A stretch of 62,906 nt of DNA from Limiplasma sp964416065 (GTDB lineage: Bacteria; Bacillota; Clostridia; Christensenellales; Aristaeellaceae), in NCBI GenBank assembly GCA_964416065.1, contig CAYQCL010000007.1:1-62906 (forward strand), given 5' to 3'. Shown here piece after piece: positions 50,497-59,065 of this stretch (the stretch's first letter is position 1; each line of letters starts with the position of its first letter). The position numbers were made by a program, and so were the translations under genes. A model generated the notes under the pieces. That model made no database searches, had not been told where the DNA came from, and worked only from the letters and a program-made list of their open reading frames with translations.

Positions 50497-50975
50497 GTGA
50501 GAATCATAAAGGCCGTGGGTGAATGGTTTGATCTGTATCAGAAAATGGTGTACGGATACCTGATTGGATTGTGTGGCAGCAAAGAGCTGGCGGAGGAATT
50601 GACGCAGGAAACCTTCTATCAGGCGCTTAAAAGCCTAAATCGCTTCAGGGAAGACAGCAGTCCCAGCACGTGGCTTTGCGGCATCGCGCGAAATCTGTTT
50701 ATTCAGAGCTCAGAAGGCGCAAGGATAAATTTGAGCTTCCGCAGACGTCTCCGGATCTGTTGAAGAAGCTCATCCAAAGCGATCGCGTCATGGAAGGCCA
50801 GCGTGCGTTGCACCAGCTGGCGGAGCCCTATCGGGAGGTATTCACATTACGGACTTTCTGTGATCTCAGCTACGCGCAGATCGGCGGTCTGTTCGGCAAA
50901 AGAGCGGTCTGGGCCAGAGTGACGTATTATCAGGCTCGCCAACAGTTAGCCCAAAAGCTGAAGGATGAAATGTGA
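50497..50975 (+). pseudogene. ECF sigma-70 factor broken by a single-base frameshift
   Basis: Region 2 is in one frame: WFDLYQKMVYGYLIGLCGSK, ELAEELTQETFYQALKSLNR, then STWLCGIARNLFIQ. At about 50705-50720 similarity moves to the next frame: ELRRRKDKFELPQTSPDLLK, then LAEPYREVFTLRTFCDLSYA and the region 4 helix IGGLFGKRAVWARVTYYQAR. The two halves join into a normal ECF factor if one base is restored. The GTG at 50497 with AAAGGA upstream is the likely start. A sequencing error is possible; no slippery heptamer is evident at the junction. Confidence 0.75.
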
Positions 50976-50991
50976 TATGATAGGTTGAAAA

Positions 50992-51353
50992 AGACAAAGG
51001 AAGGCTCCTTTACATCACGCCAAGCAGGCAATTTGGCCCGAAAGGGCCTCTGAGCCGCAAAATAAACAGTTTGCCTTGGGCATTGGAGCGGCTGAATTGG
51101 ACGACTATTCCGAGATCAGAATGGAACGGAAGAAAATTACGAGACCGTCTGGAAGGCCGGACAGCCCATTCCCCGCACGTCCGATGAAATGGAGAAATGG
51201 GTTGGCCTTGACCAACAGATTGGGGCCATTGTTGAGGCGGCCCGCGACGTTGACGGAAAGCTGGTCGCGCCCAGCTATGAGGAACAGGATTGGATGATGG
51301 TCCTGGAGGAGCAGCAGGAAGCGGTTAGGAGTACGGTTCCCGAGTGGAGATAA
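50992..51353 (+). pseudogene. Unrecognised small gene broken by a frameshift
   Basis: Coding-like sequence in two frames. Frame one runs QAIWPERASEPQNKQFALGI, then GAAELDDYSEIR to about 51118; frame two continues NGTEENYETVWKAGQPIPRT, SDEMEKWVGLDQQIGAIVEA and ends EEQQEAVRSTVPEWR with TAA at 51351. Joining them at an A-run restores ~120 residues of acidic, helical protein that I cannot name. The codon pattern in both halves looks coding. It follows the broken ECF sigma gene by 16 bases and may have been its partner. Confidence 0.5.
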
Positions 51354-51468
51354 AGTGCTTGCGGGCCAACGACCGCCGAAGGGGGCGACTTTTTGGAGGG
51401 CTTGCTGACCGCTGTTCGAGGAGTGACGCCCTCCGTCCGTATGAAGGCGGAGCCCCAGATGGTTCTCC

Positions 51469-51837
51469 TTATATAGAAGACGTCGGCGGGGTGATCGGGG
51501 AACTGCTCCGCCGCCCGCTCTGGCGCAGGTGCTTCCAGACTGCGGATTTCACGGCGGCGAGGATCAAATCCACCCGCGCTTCTGCCATCATGCAGCGGAT
51601 TTTGCTGGCTGGAAAGCCGGACTCAGCTGGAATATACCACGCGCCGCGTTTCAGCACCGCCTGCATGTACGCGATCAGCTCGGTGCGATGACTCATGACG
51701 ATACCGACGCTGTGAATCCCTTTTGAGGGATTGTTGGAAATTCGGGTCACAAGATTGGACGGCGCTTCGCAGGTTCGTGTCCTGCCGTTCTCAATAAGGG
51801 CTGTTTCATTGCGGTGGAGCGTCACAGTATGCGCCAT
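51469..51837 (-). pseudogene. Fragment of a nonribosomal peptide synthetase adenylation domain
   Basis: The 122-residue frame contains NETALIENGRTRTCEAPSNL and then IHSVGIVMSHRTELIAYMQA, VLKRGAWYIPAESGFPASKI and RCMMAEARVDLIL, which correspond to the N-terminal A1-A2 part of an adenylation domain (normally VgI...rs.e.i...lavlKaGgayvPid...P..Ri..ml). Everything beyond is missing: no SGTTGxPKG, no A5-A10, no thiolation domain. The gene is therefore a remnant. It sits beside an esterase gene of a type found with such clusters. Confidence 0.6.
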
Positions 51838-51865
51838 ACATGATGCTTTTCTCTCTATACGCTTC

Positions 51866-52681
51866 TTATCTGCCCAAAATCCAGGAGATACCCGATGCGG
51901 TTCGCTGAACCGCGTCGCTGAAATGATTCCCGGAATTCAGATGAAAGCTTGCGTTAAGGCCCCTCTGCCGGTAAAAATCATAGATCTCCTCCATGTTTGC
52001 CTGTACGCTTTTGAGATAGGGGTTTCGGGTTTTCCATTCCTGATCGCCCAAAGATAGATACAAACAGGTCGGCGCTCGCTTCATATCATGGGAAAAGACA
52101 TATTCTTTAAAGCCGGGGAACCAGAGAGAGCCGGATACGCTGGCGATCCTTGAGAAGATATCCGTGCGGTAAAGGGAGTAAAGGGCGAACAGTCCCGCGA
52201 GGGAATAGCCCGCGAGACCCCGCCAGGGAACCATCCCTTGCGTCGTTTCCTCAGCCCTTGGAACGATCTCATCGACCAGAAGCCGCAGATAGTCATCCGC
52301 GCCGCCGGTACAGGGGGCAGCTTTTCTGGAAATAGGGGGAATATCCCACGGAGACATGTCGTGATCCCATTTGAGCCTACTAATGGACACAAGCGTAAAA
52401 TCGGGACATTCCATGCCTCGAAGCGCTTTCCAAACCTCGGCGCCTTCCCCCGAAACCGTATTCAAATAGATTACCGGCCTGTCTCGGGACGCGCTTGGAT
52501 AAACGTCGATTCTTTTGCCGACGGTTTCAAAGACGGAGGATGATCGTAGCCTCTGTATATCCCCCTCTTTACGGCAAGCGTTTTTCATCACGGGTCCCAT
52601 GCTCCCTGTCATTGGGCGTATGGAAGGAAATGTGTCGTGTCGCTTTGAAACGGCGGCATTCCATTTGATCCAATCCTCCAT
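51866..52681 (-). CDS. Alpha/beta-hydrolase of the siderophore-esterase-like type
   Basis: 271 residues. The hydrolase part begins RIDVYPSASRDRPVIYLNTV, has CPDFTLVSISRLKWDHDMSP and APCTGGADDYLRLLVDEIVP, the nucleophile elbow in LAGYSLAGLFALYSLYRT (GYSLAG), GSLWFPGFKEYVF and the catalytic His in NSGNHFSDAVQRTA. This resembles the IroE/Fes-like esterases that act on ester-linked peptides such as siderophores. The first ~45 residues match nothing I know and may be a fused remnant or an over-extended start. AGGAGGG lies ten bases before the ATG. It seems intact while its neighbours are decayed. Confidence 0.72.
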   Translation of the reverse strand: MEDWIKWNAAVSKRHDTFPSIRPMTGSMGPVMKNACRKEGDIQRLRSSSVFETVGKRIDVYPSASRDRPVIYLNTVSGEGAEVWKALRGMECPDFTLVSISRLKWDHDMSPWDIPPISRKAAPCTGGADDYLRLLVDEIVPRAEETTQGMVPWRGLAGYSLAGLFALYSLYRTDIFSRIASVSGSLWFPGFKEYVFSHDMKRAPTCLYLSLGDQEWKTRNPYLKSVQANMEEIYDFYRQRGLNASFHLNSGNHFSDAVQRTASGISWILGR

Positions 52682-53070
52682 ATCCCGCTTCCCTCCTGAA
52701 GATTTCTTCCCTGTATAGAAATCATACTATATCCGTCAGGAAAATCAAGGAACCGTTTTGCTGCCCAATCGCCTGTCGAGAGGAGGGCTGTTTTTCCGCT
52801 CACCCGCCTTTCCCCTTGGCCCCTGATTTTCACGTTACAGCAGTCTGACATTTGCGCAAAGCCATCTGGGTGAGAGACGGCCTGTTTTAATCGCAAGAAT
52901 GCGATCGCATGACCATTTTGGTTTAGATTCCCATATCTTCATCTACAAGAAAAACGTAAACCTCTTGTCCCATTGTCATTGGTTTCTCCCATGCCAAAAG
53001 CTGACCGATAACGCCTAGACGATTGTCCATGCTCCTTGGGACGATTTGCGGTATTCTGAGGCGGCCAAAA
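52682..53070. other. Gap without a supportable gene
   Basis: Only short frames occur. On the minus strand a 35-codon stretch (~52923-53030) ends GQEVYVFLVDEDMGI and looks coding-like, but it has no good start or family. It may be another remnant of the decayed block. Confidence 0.4.
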
Positions 53071-53118
53071 CAAGCAACGAAGGACGGTTCGCCTTTCGAC
53101 GCCTTCCTTCGCTGCTTG
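53071..53118 (-). terminator. Terminator after ypeB
   Basis: A 14-bp stem (CAAGCAACGAAGGA against TCCTTCGCTGCTTG, one wobble) followed by TTTT on the minus strand and by TTTTT on the plus strand. Confidence 0.8.
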
Positions 53119-53171
53119 TTTTTGTGAATATTTTGCTTTGTCTGCAAGCCTGTCGTTGCGCCGTTTCTTCG

Positions 53172-54509
53172 CTATGCCGCCAGCTTTCCATCGGTGCTGT
53201 CCACCATCATCAGGATTTCGGCCTCTTCTCCCGTTACGGCGTCGATATATACGTTGTATTCGTTTCCCTCATAGCGGCCGTTTATCTCATAGCAAAGCCT
53301 TTCCGTCTCACGATAGGGGATCACGCAGAGACGTATTGAGCCGATGAGGAGCTTTCCTCCGACGATCGCGAGCGCCTCCTCCTCGCTGAGCGCGGGCAAA
53401 AGCTCGCTCCGAGCGGTGTGATTCATCAGATAGTTGTTGGCCTCTAGTCCCACTAGCTCGCCTGTGTCCATGCGTATCTGCACCTTGACCAAATCGGGGT
53501 AGAGCAGCACCCCGTCCTGTACGGATACAAAGTTGATAACCGCGAGTCCGTCATATACCTGATAGAAGTTGGCCTCCATCTCACCGTAGCCGTGCTGGGT
53601 CAGAAGGCGCAGAGCGGCCTCGGTACATTCCTCCAGCGTCATGGTCGCGCCAAAGGATGCGTGCTCTGGCATAATCCACTTTAGCTTTCCGCCCTGACGA
53701 GTCACGTCCGCGTTAAGCACGGTGCCGTCCGTCAGCGTAACCGTCACCCCATAGCAGGGAATCTGGCCACCGCTCTCGGGGGCGGGCGCGACGCCGGACA
53801 CGCGTTCCTCGCCGATGAACGTTCGGGCAATTTCCAGCGCCTGCTCCTGACTGATCTCCGTATCGCCCAGCGCCTTGGGCGTCCCCTCATGACGCACGTC
53901 GGAAAACGCGCCGTCATAGATCATGCTGGGATAGTCCATGCCGTTATCTGCGTCCGCCACCTGCTCCAGCGGGCGGGCCGAAAGCTGCATTTCCGAATAG
54001 AACACCCCGGGAGCGGACGAAAGACGTAGGCTCTCCCGAAGCATCGTGTCCCGCGCGGTGACGAATTGTCCCAAAAGCAGTGTACATTGGTTCTCCAGCG
54101 TCTTCAGCCTCGCCGTGTCGGCGTCGGAAAGCGTCCTGCCTGAGGCAACCTGAATCGCCAGTCCTATGGTATACTCGGAAAGCTGGTTGCAGAATTTCAG
54201 CGTATCGCTCATTGCCACGTGGCTCAGCGGCAGCGCCGCCAGCCCGCTTACCACGCTGTCCGCCTGACGGCTGATGCCGCTAAGCAGCTCCACCTGCGTT
54301 CCGGCGTCTCCCGCGACGGGCGCCTTTCCCAGCTTAAGGCTGATGGCCTGCAAATGCTCCTGCGTTTCCAGCACATGCTGGGCATAGGTATCCTCCAACG
54401 CCCGCTCGCTGCGGTCCGCGCGCACGCCGTAATCCAACGTCAGAAAAATTGCGATCACGAGCGCGAGGCCCAGAAATGTATAGAGGATGATATGATGCTT
54501 CGGCTGCAT
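53172..54509 (-). CDS. ypeB: Germination protein YpeB
   Basis: Spore protein needed for stability and localisation of the cortex-lytic enzyme SleB. One N-terminal membrane helix (HIILYTFLGLALVIAIFLTLDY), an alpha-helical N-domain (ALEDTYAQHVLETQEHLQAI...) and PepSY repeats in the C-terminal half (ISQEQALEIARTFIGEERVS, MTLEECTEAALRLLTQHGYG, LSEEEALAIVGGKLLIGSIR). The ATG at 54509 with GAGGGG upstream is the best start; an upstream start would overlap sleB. It follows sleB in the classical sleB-ypeB operon. 445 residues, family-like. Confidence 0.93.
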   Translation of the reverse strand: MQPKHHIILYTFLGLALVIAIFLTLDYGVRADRSERALEDTYAQHVLETQEHLQAISLKLGKAPVAGDAGTQVELLSGISRQADSVVSGLAALPLSHVAMSDTLKFCNQLSEYTIGLAIQVASGRTLSDADTARLKTLENQCTLLLGQFVTARDTMLRESLRLSSAPGVFYSEMQLSARPLEQVADADNGMDYPSMIYDGAFSDVRHEGTPKALGDTEISQEQALEIARTFIGEERVSGVAPAPESGGQIPCYGVTVTLTDGTVLNADVTRQGGKLKWIMPEHASFGATMTLEECTEAALRLLTQHGYGEMEANFYQVYDGLAVINFVSVQDGVLLYPDLVKVQIRMDTGELVGLEANNYLMNHTARSELLPALSEEEALAIVGGKLLIGSIRLCVIPYRETERLCYEINGRYEGNEYNVYIDAVTGEEAEILMMVDSTDGKLAA

Positions 54510-54520
54510 GCTGCGCCCCC

Positions 54521-55201
54521 TCAAATGGCAAAGTTATGCTTTCCGATACTCAACTGGATCGTGCGCGACCAGATCCATGCATTGGTCGCCGTCGCTGGAT
54601 TGTAATAGTAGAGGCAGCCGCCGGTGGGATCCCAGCCGTTGAGCGCGTCGCGGGCGGCGCGGATGCTGTCCGAGTCCGGCGTCAGATTGATCTGGCCGTC
54701 ATAGACCGCGTCGAACGCGCCCGCCTGATAGATGACGCCGCTGATGGTGTTGGGAAACGACGCGCTTCTCACACGGTTAAGCACCACCGCCGCCACCGCG
54801 ACCTTTCCCACATACGGCTCCCCTCTTGCCTCGCCATACACCAGACGCGCGAGCAGATAGGTCTCGCTTTCATTATAGCTTGCCGCCGCGACGCTGCCGC
54901 TCAGTGTGATGCCAAGGCCGGCGGCGGTTGTCGGACCGACCACGCCGTCCACGGTCAGTCCGTTTTTGCGCTGAAACCACACGACCGCATCATAGGTCTC
55001 CTTGCCGAAGACACCGTCCACCGTTCCGCTGAAATAACCGTATTGCTTCAGCTTTTGCTGGATCAGCGTGACCTGCGAGCCCTTGTCGCCCCAGGCGACC
55101 ACGGCGGCGTCCGCATGGGCAAGCACAAAAAACAGCGCGAAGGTCAAAAGCGCCGCGATAAACTGGAGGGCTAATTCTCCCTTGGACGGTTTGGGTTCCA
55201 T
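54521..55201 (-). CDS. sleB: Spore cortex-lytic enzyme SleB
   Basis: Lytic transglycosylase that degrades spore cortex peptidoglycan on germination. Membrane/signal helix (LALQFIAALLTFALFFVLAHADA), one peptidoglycan-binding repeat (VTLIQQKLKQYGYFSGTVDG, VDGVVGPTTAAGLG), then the hydrolase_2 domain: YLLARLVYGEARGEPYVGKV with the catalytic Glu, VAAVVLNRVRSASFPNTISG, VIYQAGAFDAVYDG and DPTGGCLYYYNPATA. 226 residues is the normal size. Upstream a CATACTT box (55259-55265) fits forespore expression. The ypeB gene follows immediately. Confidence 0.95.
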   Translation of the reverse strand: MEPKPSKGELALQFIAALLTFALFFVLAHADAAVVAWGDKGSQVTLIQQKLKQYGYFSGTVDGVFGKETYDAVVWFQRKNGLTVDGVVGPTTAAGLGITLSGSVAAASYNESETYLLARLVYGEARGEPYVGKVAVAAVVLNRVRSASFPNTISGVIYQAGAFDAVYDGQINLTPDSDSIRAARDALNGWDPTGGCLYYYNPATATNAWIWSRTIQLSIGKHNFAI

Positions 55202-55258
55202 ATGAAAAACCTCCCCTGATAAGATCGCTCACAGGAAAGGCTTTCCCATCTTGGGTGA

Positions 55259-55265
55259 AAGTATG
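55259..55265 (-). promoter_or_regulatory. Sigma-G-like -10 box upstream of sleB
   Basis: CATACTT on the minus strand, ~60 bases before the sleB start; no good -35 is seen. sleB is sigma-G-dependent in Bacillus. Confidence 0.3.
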
Positions 55266-55338
55266 CGTCTATCGCGACGTATGAGGGCATTTCGCGTTTG
55301 CGGCGCGGCAGAAAATGCGCCTCGTTAACCGCTTTTTG

Positions 55339-55347
55339 TGATATAAT
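55339..55347 (+). promoter_or_regulatory. Extended -10 promoter upstream of degV
   Basis: TGA plus TATAAT (55342-55347), ~30 bases before the degV start. No -35 box is needed for such a promoter. Confidence 0.55.
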
Positions 55348-55377
55348 GACCCTATCAAGCAGGTCGAGGTGGAAGCC

Positions 55378-56223
55378 ATGATCAGGATCGTAGTCGACAG
55401 CACATGCGACATGCCCCAGGCGCTCATAGACCGGTATGGTATCGAAGTCCTGCCGCTGCACGTGCTGGTAGGGGACAAGGAGTATCTCGATGGCGTAACC
55501 ATAACGACAAAAGAGGTCTATGCGCTGATGCGGCAGGATATCCTGCCCAAAACCTCACAGGTGAGCGCGGCGGATACCCATGACCGTCTGGAAGCGTTTG
55601 TCCGTCAGGGAGAGGACGTGCTGTGCCTGGCTTTTTCGGCGCGCATGTCCGGAACCTATGCGCTTATCCGCCAGATCATGGAGGAACTGAAGGAACGGTA
55701 TCCGGAGCGTTCTCTGTGTACGCTGGATTCCAAGGGAGGATCCTTCGCGACGGGACTCATCGCCATTGAGGCGGCTAAAGCGGCCGCATCCGGTACGCCC
55801 TTTGACGGGGTGGTCGGCCGTTGCCGGTTTCTCATCGAGCATGTGGAGCATGTTTTCGTCATCAGCGATTTGACATGGATGATTCGTGGAGGCCGCATTT
55901 CCAAAACGCTGGGGTACACAGCCAATCTGCTGGGAATCAAGCCGGTTCTGGATGTGGATGACGGCGAGATGGAGGTTATTCAGAAGGTGCGCGGCCGCAA
56001 GCGCTCAATGGAGCGTGTGGCCGACATCGTGGCGGAACGTGCGGCCCGTCATCAGACTATCGGTATTACTCATGCGGACGATATTGAGGCCGCGCGGGCC
56101 ATGGAGGCCATGCTACGCCGACGCCTACCCGACTGCGAATTCATGATTGAGGAGATCGGAGCGGTGCTTGGGGTTCATTTGGGCATCGGAGGCGTGGGTG
56201 TATTTTTCTTTAACCGTCTCTGA
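55378..56223 (+). CDS. DegV-family fatty-acid-binding protein
   Basis: DegV proteins bind fatty acids and in Staphylococcus act as FakB subunits for the fatty acid kinase FakA. The start MIRIVVDSTCDMPQALIDRY, the SQVSAADTHDRLEAF segment (the conserved TSQP/TSQV motif), LCLAFSARMSGTYALIRQIM, DSKGGSFATGLIA, WMIRGGRISKTLGYTANLLG and the end GAVLGVHLGIGGVGVFF are all family hallmarks. The ATG at 55378 with GAGGTG six bases upstream is chosen over a GTG at 55369. No FakA-like gene is near. It stands alone between two terminator-flanked units. Confidence 0.93.
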   Translation: MIRIVVDSTCDMPQALIDRYGIEVLPLHVLVGDKEYLDGVTITTKEVYALMRQDILPKTSQVSAADTHDRLEAFVRQGEDVLCLAFSARMSGTYALIRQIMEELKERYPERSLCTLDSKGGSFATGLIAIEAAKAAASGTPFDGVVGRCRFLIEHVEHVFVISDLTWMIRGGRISKTLGYTANLLGIKPVLDVDDGEMEVIQKVRGRKRSMERVADIVAERAARHQTIGITHADDIEAARAMEAMLRRRLPDCEFMIEEIGAVLGVHLGIGGVGVFFFNRL

Positions 56224-56280
56224 GCCTTCGTGCCTTTTCGGAAATTGAGAAGTGATCTTCGACGAGAAAACGAATATAGC

Positions 56281-56327
56281 AAATCACCGCCGTGGGACGC
56301 GTTACGCGCCATCGGCGGTGATTTTTT
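56281..56327 (+). terminator. Terminator after degV, between degV and gyrA
   Basis: AAATCACCGCCG (56281-56292) pairs with CGGCGGTGATTT (56313-56324), followed by TTT. It can also act weakly for gyrA on the other strand. Confidence 0.85.
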
Positions 56328-56353
56328 GAAAACCTTGGCCCACTTGGGGGATT

Positions 56354-58882
56354 TTAAATTTCCTCGTCGTCCTCGGAACCGTCTACGACCGTTTCGCTCT
56401 CCGCGGCCATCTTCTGAACCGCTTCCTCGAAGGCGGCCTCGTCAGCCTCTTCCTCAGATTCCTGATCCGCGCGGGCAACGCAGACGATCTTCGCACCGTC
56501 GGCCAGACGCATCAGACGCACACCCTGCGTGGTGCGGCCACTCTCGCGGATGTCGCGTACGGGCACACGGATGACCGTTCCGTCGTCGGTGATGAGCATG
56601 ACGTCCTCGTCCAGCTCGACGGCCAGCTGCGCCGCCAGCTCGCCCGTTTTTTCCGTCAGGGCCATCGCGCGGATGCCCATGCCGTTGCGGCCCTGCTCAC
56701 GATACTGCTCGGGATCGGTGCGCTTGCCATAGCCGTTTGTGGTGATCGCGAGGATCTGCTGTCCCTCAACCAGCCGACTCATGTCGATGATCTCGTCGCC
56801 CTCACGCAGCTTCATAGCGTGTACGCCCATACCGGTACGGCCGATGATGCGAACCGAGCTTTCATGGATGCGAAGCGCGCGACCCTCACGGCTGCCGATG
56901 ATCAGACTCATGTTGCCGTCCGTCAGGTTCACGGAGCACAGCTCGTCGTCCTCGCGCAGAGTGATCGCGATCAGACCGGCCTTGCGCAGATGAGCGAATT
57001 CCTTCAGCGGCGTGCGCTTGATCAGGCCCTTCTTGGTCATCATGACAAGATAGTGATCCTCAAGGTCGCGGGCGAGCGGGATCATGGCGGTTACCTTTTC
57101 ATCGCCGGCGATCTGAAGCAGGTTCACGATCGCCATTCCGCGCGCGGTGCGGCCCGCCTCGGGAATCTGATAGCACTTCAGGGTGTAGACGCGCCCACGG
57201 TTGGTAAAGAACATGATTTCCTCATGTGTGTTGACGATGATGAGTCTCTCGGCAAAATCCTCCTCGCGTGTCGCCATGCCGGTTACACCCTTGCCGCCGC
57301 GATGCTGCGCGCGGTAGGTGCTCTTGGGCAGACGCTTGACATAGCCAAAGTGCGTCATCGTAACGACCATGTCGTCCGACTGGATGAGATCCTCAATGTC
57401 AATCTCACCCTCCATCACGGTCAGCTCCGTCCGGCGCGGGTCGGCAAACTTATCGCGAATCTCGCTCATTTCCCGCTTGATGACGCCCATCAGCAGCCCT
57501 TCGTCCGCCAGAAGGCTCTTAAAGTAGGCGATGCTCTTTTCCAGCTCGTCATACTCGGCTTGTAGCTTGTCGCGCTCCAGGCCGGTCAGGCGGGCCAGAC
57601 GCATGTCCAGAATAGCCTGAGCCTGCTTATCGGAGAAGGCGAAGCGCTCCATCAGGGCGGTGCGGGCGGCGCCGGGATCCTTGCTGCCTCGGATGATGGC
57701 CACGATTTCGTCGATATAATCCAGCGCCTTGAGCAGGCCCTCCAAGATGTGCGCGCGTGCCTCGGCCTTGTCCAGATCATACTTGGTGCGGCGGGTGACG
57801 ACGTCCTTCTGATGCTGGATATAGTGGAACAGCATTTCGCGAAGGGTAAGCACCTTCGGTTCACCATTGACCAGCGCGAGCATGTTCGCGCCGAAGGTCT
57901 CCTGCATGGAGGTATGCTTATAGAGATAATTGAGCACCACCGTGGGATGCACGTCGCGCTTGAGCTCGATGACGATACGCATGCCCTTGCGGTCGCTCTC
58001 GTCGCGGATGTCGCTGATACCATCCAGCCGCTTTTCATGCACCAGCTCCGCGATCTTCTCCACCAGCTTGGCCTTGTTGACCATGTAGGGAATCTCGGTA
58101 ACCACGATGCGGCTCCGGCTCTGGCTCATGCTTTCAATCTCGGTCTTGGCGCGCACGAGGATGCGGCCCCTGCCGGTATGATACGCGGAGCGGATGCCGC
58201 TTTGACCAAGGATGATGCCGCCGGTGGGAAAATCCGGCCCCTTGATGAACTGCATCAGATCGTCGACCGTGCAGTCGGGGTGATCGATCATGTAAACGCA
58301 GCCGTCCACCACCTCGCGCAGGTTGTGCGGGGGGATATTGGTGGCCATGCCGACCGCGATGCCGTTGGAGCCGTTGACCAGCAGGTTGGGATAGCGGCTG
58401 GGCATGACGGTAGGCTGTAGGAGCGTTTCGTCAAAGTTGGGATAGAAATCCACCGTGTCCTTCTCGATCTCGCCGATCAGGTGCAGGGTAAGCTTGCTCA
58501 TGCGGGCCTCGGTATAACGCATGGCCGCCGCGCCGTCTCCGTCCACGGAGCCGAAGTTGCCCTGACCCTCGACCAGCGGATAGCGGATGTTGAAATCCTG
58601 GGCCAGACGCACCATCGCGTCATATACGGAGCTATCTCCATGGGGATGGTATTTACCAAGCACGTCGCCCACAATGCGCGCGCTCTTACGGAACGGCTTG
58701 TCCGGCGTCATACCCAACTCATTCATTGCGTAAAGGATACGGCGGTGGACGGGCTTCAGGCCGTCTCGCACATCCGGCAGAGCGCGGTTGATGATGACCG
58801 CCATCGCATAGCTGATGAACGACTTTTTCATCTCGTGCTCAAGATCGACAGGAATGAGCTTATCATTGATAGTGGAAGCCAT
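56354..58882 (-). CDS. gyrA: DNA gyrase subunit A
   Basis: Breakage-reunion subunit of gyrase. Start INDKLIPVDLEHEMKKSFIS; catalytic Tyr123 in AAAMRYTEARM; quinolone region HPHGDSSVYDAMVR with Ser84 and Asp88, the residues found in quinolone-susceptible enzymes; GyrA box QHRGGKG in the C-terminal beta-pinwheel, which separates gyrase from topoisomerase IV. A Glu/Asp-rich tail ends the protein (842 residues). 183 bases separate it from gyrB, so both are probably read from the gyrB promoter, but I see no promoter in the gap. Confidence 0.98.
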   Translation of the reverse strand: MASTINDKLIPVDLEHEMKKSFISYAMAVIINRALPDVRDGLKPVHRRILYAMNELGMTPDKPFRKSARIVGDVLGKYHPHGDSSVYDAMVRLAQDFNIRYPLVEGQGNFGSVDGDGAAAMRYTEARMSKLTLHLIGEIEKDTVDFYPNFDETLLQPTVMPSRYPNLLVNGSNGIAVGMATNIPPHNLREVVDGCVYMIDHPDCTVDDLMQFIKGPDFPTGGIILGQSGIRSAYHTGRGRILVRAKTEIESMSQSRSRIVVTEIPYMVNKAKLVEKIAELVHEKRLDGISDIRDESDRKGMRIVIELKRDVHPTVVLNYLYKHTSMQETFGANMLALVNGEPKVLTLREMLFHYIQHQKDVVTRRTKYDLDKAEARAHILEGLLKALDYIDEIVAIIRGSKDPGAARTALMERFAFSDKQAQAILDMRLARLTGLERDKLQAEYDELEKSIAYFKSLLADEGLLMGVIKREMSEIRDKFADPRRTELTVMEGEIDIEDLIQSDDMVVTMTHFGYVKRLPKSTYRAQHRGGKGVTGMATREEDFAERLIIVNTHEEIMFFTNRGRVYTLKCYQIPEAGRTARGMAIVNLLQIAGDEKVTAMIPLARDLEDHYLVMMTKKGLIKRTPLKEFAHLRKAGLIAITLREDDELCSVNLTDGNMSLIIGSREGRALRIHESSVRIIGRTGMGVHAMKLREGDEIIDMSRLVEGQQILAITTNGYGKRTDPEQYREQGRNGMGIRAMALTEKTGELAAQLAVELDEDVMLITDDGTVIRVPVRDIRESGRTTQGVRLMRLADGAKIVCVARADQESEEEADEAAFEEAVQKMAAESETVVDGSEDDEEI

Positions 58883-59065
58883 TGGGGTGGATCACTCCTT
58901 TTGGTAGAAAAACAGACGGTATGGGACGCTGCCCAACGCTCCCGCCGAAAGGCCGCCCTTCGAAAGCCTGCATACGCTTGCCTTGCGGACGGCTGAGGCG
59001 GTTCCATTGGAAGGGCGGAACGATCTCCCACGAGCGGGCCGCGCTTATGTCCTCCCGCCTCACGT

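Noticed and set aside
52609..52896. 95-codon minus-strand frame upstream of the siderophore-type esterase
   Set aside because: Overlaps the esterase start in another frame and shows no similarity to anything recognisable.
58883..59065. gyrA-gyrB intergenic region checked as a third copy of the MITE-like element
   Set aside because: GC-rich with small inverted repeats, but it lacks the CAG..TCGA ends and the shared internal blocks.
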